A DNA stretch of 64,000 nt from Pogonophryne albipinna (lineage: Eukaryota > Chordata > Actinopteri > Perciformes > Artedidraconidae), in assembly GCA_028583405.1 (NCBI GenBank), contig CM053253.1, forward strand, positions 11,419,112 to 11,483,111, written 5' to 3'. This document shows, in pieces, positions 59,601 through 64,000 of this stretch; within the stretch, counting starts at the first letter, position 1; every line of letters begins with the position of its first letter. A program made the translations under genes and the position numbers. Below the pieces are notes generated by a model, which saw only the letters and a program-made list of their open reading frames with translations, was not told the DNA's origin and searched no databases.

Positions 59601-60600
59601 GCCAGAGATTGAAAAGCAAACTAATCCATTAAACTACAAAACCCTTCACATCCTTATTTTGTTTAAGAAAAATAGTCTTTTTGTTCCATGCACACCTAAA
59701 TGACTCTCAATTTTTGACACCAGACAAGGCTTTACTAATTCAAAGCCAAGAGAAAAATCAATGTGGCTGAATCTTCTACAGAGAAAAAAGTCAATACTGA
59801 CGAGCGGATAATGTGGTGTTGGTTATGGTTTAAAACCAGATGACACAAAATATATTTTGAATTCTTGTTTGTTTTTAATTCTTTTGGGTGGTCCCTACAC
59901 CAGATGATAATGATTTAATCAATGTTCCTGTAAACAATTACTGCTTATTATTGATCATACCTGAGGAATTGATTCATGTTGAAGGGCATTTGAAACAGCT
60001 GGTATAGTTTATTCATCATAACTAAATATGGACATGTTTTTAATTAAAATAAATAAATTCTTCATGTTTTTTTTAATTACAGGTTCTCTTGGAGGTTAGT
60101 TCTTCATGCATGTCCAGCTGCAGCTATAACAGGAATATGAAATTGCTCAGGGCCCCCAATTGACCTCAGAATAACGATGACATGCAGAAACTGGCGAAAT
60201 GTTTTCATCTTCCAGTTTTAAATAAGTTTTGCAATTTAGTGCTTAGCTCTAGTTGAACTTTTAAATCAGTTCAGTAAGCATGGAGGAGAAAGATTAATTT
60301 AATCATATTTCCCCCCTTGAATTCAATACGTTTGTTAAGAATTTCATCAAACATCCTTTAATATTTGGGGCTTGATTGGCCTTTTTCTAAATGTCAAGAT
60401 TTGTTTGTAACTGTTTTAATGAACACATTAATCTTCTATCAGTGAGATAGCAGACATCATACACTTCAACACTGAACCCACGACTCGAGGGAAATTGGTG
60501 CTTATTGGTTGCTGAATGAGCTGAACAAAATGCAATCGCCAAGCTATTACTTTTCCCATCCAAGTCATTTATAAATCCATCCGCCTTCTCGCACCCTTTC
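56673..60600 (+). other. intergenic, upstream of the scube3-like exon
   Basis: No exon that fits a known family was found. A short GT run lies near 57160. The 121-codon minus-strand ORF at 57812-58177 has no family resemblance. Confidence 0.5.
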
Positions 60601-60776
60601 AGCCAAGCTTTTACGCCGACGGGACACTGTTTTTGCTCAGGTGACACCTACCAGGTGAACTCACAAACCCGGCTCCGGTGCACGTGGTAGCCCAGGTCTA
60701 CTTTTACTGGTACCTTTGTGTACATCCCTGCAGAACAAACACATAAGGGAAACAGTGAGAGTGAGAAGATAAGGAG

Positions 60777-60905
60777 CAGCAGAGGAGTCCTGAGCGCTTC
60801 TTCTCTCCTCCCCCTTCAGACCCCTCCGCTCCACTCCATCTCTCCCTCTCCCTTTTCCTCTCCCTCTCTCTCCCGCTCTCTCTCTTTCTCTCTCACTCCC
60901 CCTTT
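60777..60905 (+). repeat. CT-rich tract upstream of the signal-peptide exon
   Basis: Long CT and CCCT runs (ctctccctctctctcccgct, for example) about 250-380 bp before the start codon. Such pyrimidine tracts are common near vertebrate promoters, but function is unproven. Confidence 0.6.
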
Positions 60906-61154
60906 CTTAAATTGACATTGGTCTGGCTCGAAACATGATAACAGAAAAGCCTTCCTCCGCTCCCCGTTGTCGGGCTGTCCTCGCCGATCACTTGAAACCG
61001 AAATAAGCAGCGCAAAGAGGAACGGGATCGCACAGTGTCCTATCAGCGGCTCCTCAGAGGGAATAACAAGAGACCTTTATACCGCACAGCCTATGTGCTC
61101 TTGCGCATCGTAGACCTTATAAAGTACTCGTGTTCAACTCTAGTGAAAGTTAAC

Positions 61155-61254
61155 ATGTATATGCACGCTTTGAGGCGCGCAAGCCTTGGATTTGTAGGTT
61201 TCTGCCTGGTCGCCTTTGTCCAACAGTCAGCTTCAGGAAGTAAATCCACTCAAG
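61155..61254 (+). CDS. scube3: first coding exon of a secreted protein, probably scube3
   Basis: The first ATG in the frame starts 33 codons: a short basic N-terminus (MYMHALRRAS), a hydrophobic core (LGFVGFCLVAFV) and a likely cleavage region QQSASGSKSTQ. The donor CAAG|gtacgt leaves in phase 1. SCUBE proteins have a signal peptide followed by DVDEC, and a phase-1 G joined to AT would make that Asp. SCUBE3 lies near ANKS1A in human 6p21.31, so position supports the call. SCUBE proteins are secreted EGF-CUB proteins acting with TGF-beta/BMP and hedgehog signals. The next exon was not found in the window, so another secreted protein remains possible. Confidence 0.6.
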
Positions 61255-64000
61255 GTACGTTTTCATGAAAAGAATAGCTTAATTTATAACTACTGATGGC
61301 TAGGGAATGTGCTGTTTTGCCAAACTGCTTGTAGCCCAATTGATAGATTTCTTAGATATTTTTTGGAAAGCCATTGATCAGCTGTCTAAATAGCTGTATT
61401 AAAACAAGTAAAAAGCAGAATATTTGAAAATGTAGAGAGTACAAAGTGACATTTTTAGAGCTTTTGATCCATCAAATACTCTGTTTAATTCAAGCAGGCG
61501 CCTTCTGTTGATCCACTGACTCATTATGCAATCACTCAATTGCTTTTTTATGTTGTGTCAGTTGATTTGTATTTATGCAGTCTTGATGAAAGGAAACATC
61601 AAAAAGCTTCAATTAAGTTTCACTGAGTGTTTTCTGTTGTCATAAGAAAAAAGCAGCTGTCTCTGATCTTCAAAGAGCAAGCAGTGTGAACGGTTATGTT
61701 TCATAGCTAATCCTGCAGGTAATTGTAGTAAGGATAGCAGGAGGTATTTGTCACAGTCCAGACAAGTATTTGACACCGTCCTGTAACGCACACATGGAGG
61801 AGTATCTGTCTGTCAGACACTGCAGCTACAGTGCCGGCCTGCCCCCCCCCCTATCCCCCCCCCACACAGCTGCCCTCTTGCTCTCTTCTCTTGTGAGAAA
61901 TTATTCAGACTAGACAAGGGCTGCCTGAATCAAAAACCCTGGCACCTTACAGAAAGAAAGACACAGTGTTACACACTCAATCTGTGATCTGCTCAACCTT
62001 TCTTCTCAAGGGTTTTCATCACTTAATTTTCCCACAATACAAATGCCAAGACGGAGCTGCCAGAAGTATTTGCATGCAAAGACACATCATGGTTCCTGTG
62101 TGAGTGCTGATTGTGGTCGGTGATGTTTCACACACACAAAAAGACATCTCTCGGGCGGTCGACAAGGCAAAAAGAGAAAGGGGGTGGGTGACTATTTTGC
62201 ATCCTGGGTGGTCTGCCCCCACTTGTGGGAAAACTCAATATTTACATTTTGCAATTAGAACTACTTTTTTCTCACTTTATTTTCCACAACATCGATTACA
62301 CACTTCCTTGTAGTGTGGAATGCCGCTGTGTGAGTGTCGGTCTGTAATGGCATGCACCTGTTTGTTGGTGACCGAGTGAAACGCCATGAACGACCACTTG
62401 GTTGGCTTCTCCTCCAGTTCCTGTTTATCAGTGCAGCTCTGCAGTGACATATTGTCTGTGTTTGACTGAGTTATTTGTGAGCATATTTTGTGCTTACTGA
62501 AAATAAATATTGTGATTTTATGTTGGTGGCAACTGTGGTACTGACAAGTCTGCAAGCTGGGAACAATTTTGCAAACCGTAGAAACAGATGAAAGAACAAT
62601 GACTAAGAAAATGCATAATTTGTCATCTCAATATTTATTCAACGCAGATGTTGCGGAGTCTTTGTCTTTCATCAACGTCAGTCTAATCATGGCACTGAGT
62701 TTCAGGCATCAGTCATTACTCTAAGAAGAAGAACGGAGCAAGAGAGCAGTGGAATGACGGGAGGGAAGATTTGAGGATGTGGTGGAGAGAATGACAAAGA
62801 AGGGAAAATTGAGACAGTGGGAAACGGGAGAGATTAAGGCAGCCGAGACAGACGAGAAGAGAGAGGGTTTCTTAGTGTGGCACCAGCAACAAGCGGGTAA
62901 AAGAGAAGGAAAGGAAAGAGGGGAGCCATAGACGTCATGGCAAATCACTTTCCCTCGAACAGAGTCAGGAGCTCTTCGTTAATGCAGCAGCACCAAGGCA
63001 ACGGTTGGTGTGGGGCTGACATGCTGCTGGGGCTGGCTATGTTGGTGTAACCTCTGCTCCGGGGCCTGGGGGTCTAAAGACGCAGGGCTGCCTGAGCGGG
63101 GAGGAAGGCCAGACCCAGGCCTGGAGACACTGTGGGAACCCAGCAGCCTTGGCAATATGAGGCCCAAGTGACGGGGAAGCTTACCTAGAGTTGCTGCCCC
63201 GAGTCCCCACTATTAGCGAGATGGAAAGGAAGAAGAAACCCCCCCCCCCCCTTCCATCACCAACCCATCCACCCCCAACACTCACTCTTTTCCTTTTTCA
63301 CCCAACTCTTGCTTTGTTTGCTTTGTCCTCGCTTCCTTTCCTTTGCACTTAATGAAGTAGCTGTGGTTTTTCTCTGTCAGCCATAAGCTACGACTGCATG
63401 ACACCCAGAGTGTCAAAAAGCTTCTGTCAAAAACCCTTCTGTCCCCCTCTCCGGTCCCCTTGATCCAGTCCGGCAGATTTTTGTTACTTGATAGAAGGCA
63501 GGACATTTTGCCGGTCTGTGTAAGCATGGAAGTGTCTGCAAATGTGTGTGCATACATGTAATTGGGACAGTGAGAAGAGAGTGTTGGTTTTTCGAAGCTG
63601 AAGAAACATAAAATAACTATTATAGGGCTTTTATTTCTGCCCGTGCCCTTGAATGTCTCTGAATGTTAGCTGTTAAGTAGAAAGACGAAGAAGAAACCAA
63701 AGGAAAGTGGACAGTCTACAGCACTGTCTTCTATGGACATGGCCAGTCATCTCACTTAACATTTTGACAACACTTTGGAGTTTGTTTTTCATCACCTTCA
63801 CTCTCGTTTCTTTGGCTGTGTGTTTTGTTTTATGCGTTGCCTGTGAGTCCTGACAGGCTCATACAGTGGTATTTGTAGAGCAGTTACACTTATCCCCTCA
63901 GAGACTGGAAGTGCTTTAAAACAAGCAGACACAAAAGTCCCTATTTGCCTGCCAAGGTACCGGGGGAAACAATTTTTGGTAAAGTCATTTTTAACAGCCG
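61255..64000 (+). other. intron 1 of the scube3-like gene (continues beyond the window)
   Basis: Poly-C runs lie near 61843 and 63239, and a GA-rich tract near 62725-62930. No exon encoding an EGF module (DVDEC motif) was seen. Confidence 0.5.

Noticed and set aside
61255..64000. Second scube3 exon (EGF, DVDEC) sought
   Set aside because: No such sequence with an acceptor was seen; the intron probably continues beyond the window.

Overview
The window reads as nuclear DNA of a teleost fish, probably a spiny-rayed (acanthomorph) species. It shows vertebrate exon-intron genes with GT-AG junctions, long CA/GT microsatellites, and fish-type repeats: an L2-like LINE, hAT elements with perfect 8-bp target duplications, TTAA-flanked MITEs and short retroelement tails. 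All assigned genes lie on the plus strand. Species and clade are inferred from repeat style and gene similarity only.

Positions 197-35709 hold the last 16 recognisable coding exons of anks1a (Odin), 726 codons plus stop; the ankyrin-repeat half lies upstream of the window. The exons encode a linker, two SAM domains, a PTB domain and a C-terminal YETTIF tail. Inside the gene, directly joined to the first SAM exon, is a second start (20784) whose leader, MMWQCH...SLLKRFPL, resembles as I recall it the alternative first exon of short ANKS1B/AIDA-1 isoforms. This suggests an internal promoter that makes a SAM-SAM-PTB-only product of about 482 aa. A second unexpected element is an open, phase-compatible 99-bp exon candidate encoding a cysteine-rich 33-aa segment (34136-34234).

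Positions about 40060-53310 hold a complete gene of the SARG (C1orf116) family. It has a CCAAT-rich promoter with a probable noncoding first exon, then three coding exons (593 aa). Intron 1 carries a hAT element into which an L2-like LINE has inserted. Intron 2 carries two copies of one MITE in opposite orientation.

Positions 53310-61154 are intergenic, with a hAT-type MITE, a local duplication and dispersed repeats. At 61155 begins a signal-peptide exon with a phase-1 donor. From its position next to anks1a, its sequence and its phase I assign it tentatively to scube3; the rest of the gene lies beyond the window.

The order anks1a - SARG-like - scube3 partly matches human 6p21.31 (ANKS1A - TCP11 - SCUBE3), but a SARG-family gene occupies the middle place. 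No tRNA, rRNA, CRISPR array or prokaryotic feature was seen. No wholly new system was identified; the strongest leads are the internal anks1a start, the cassette-exon candidate, the SARG-family gene in this position, and the inverted MITE pair.
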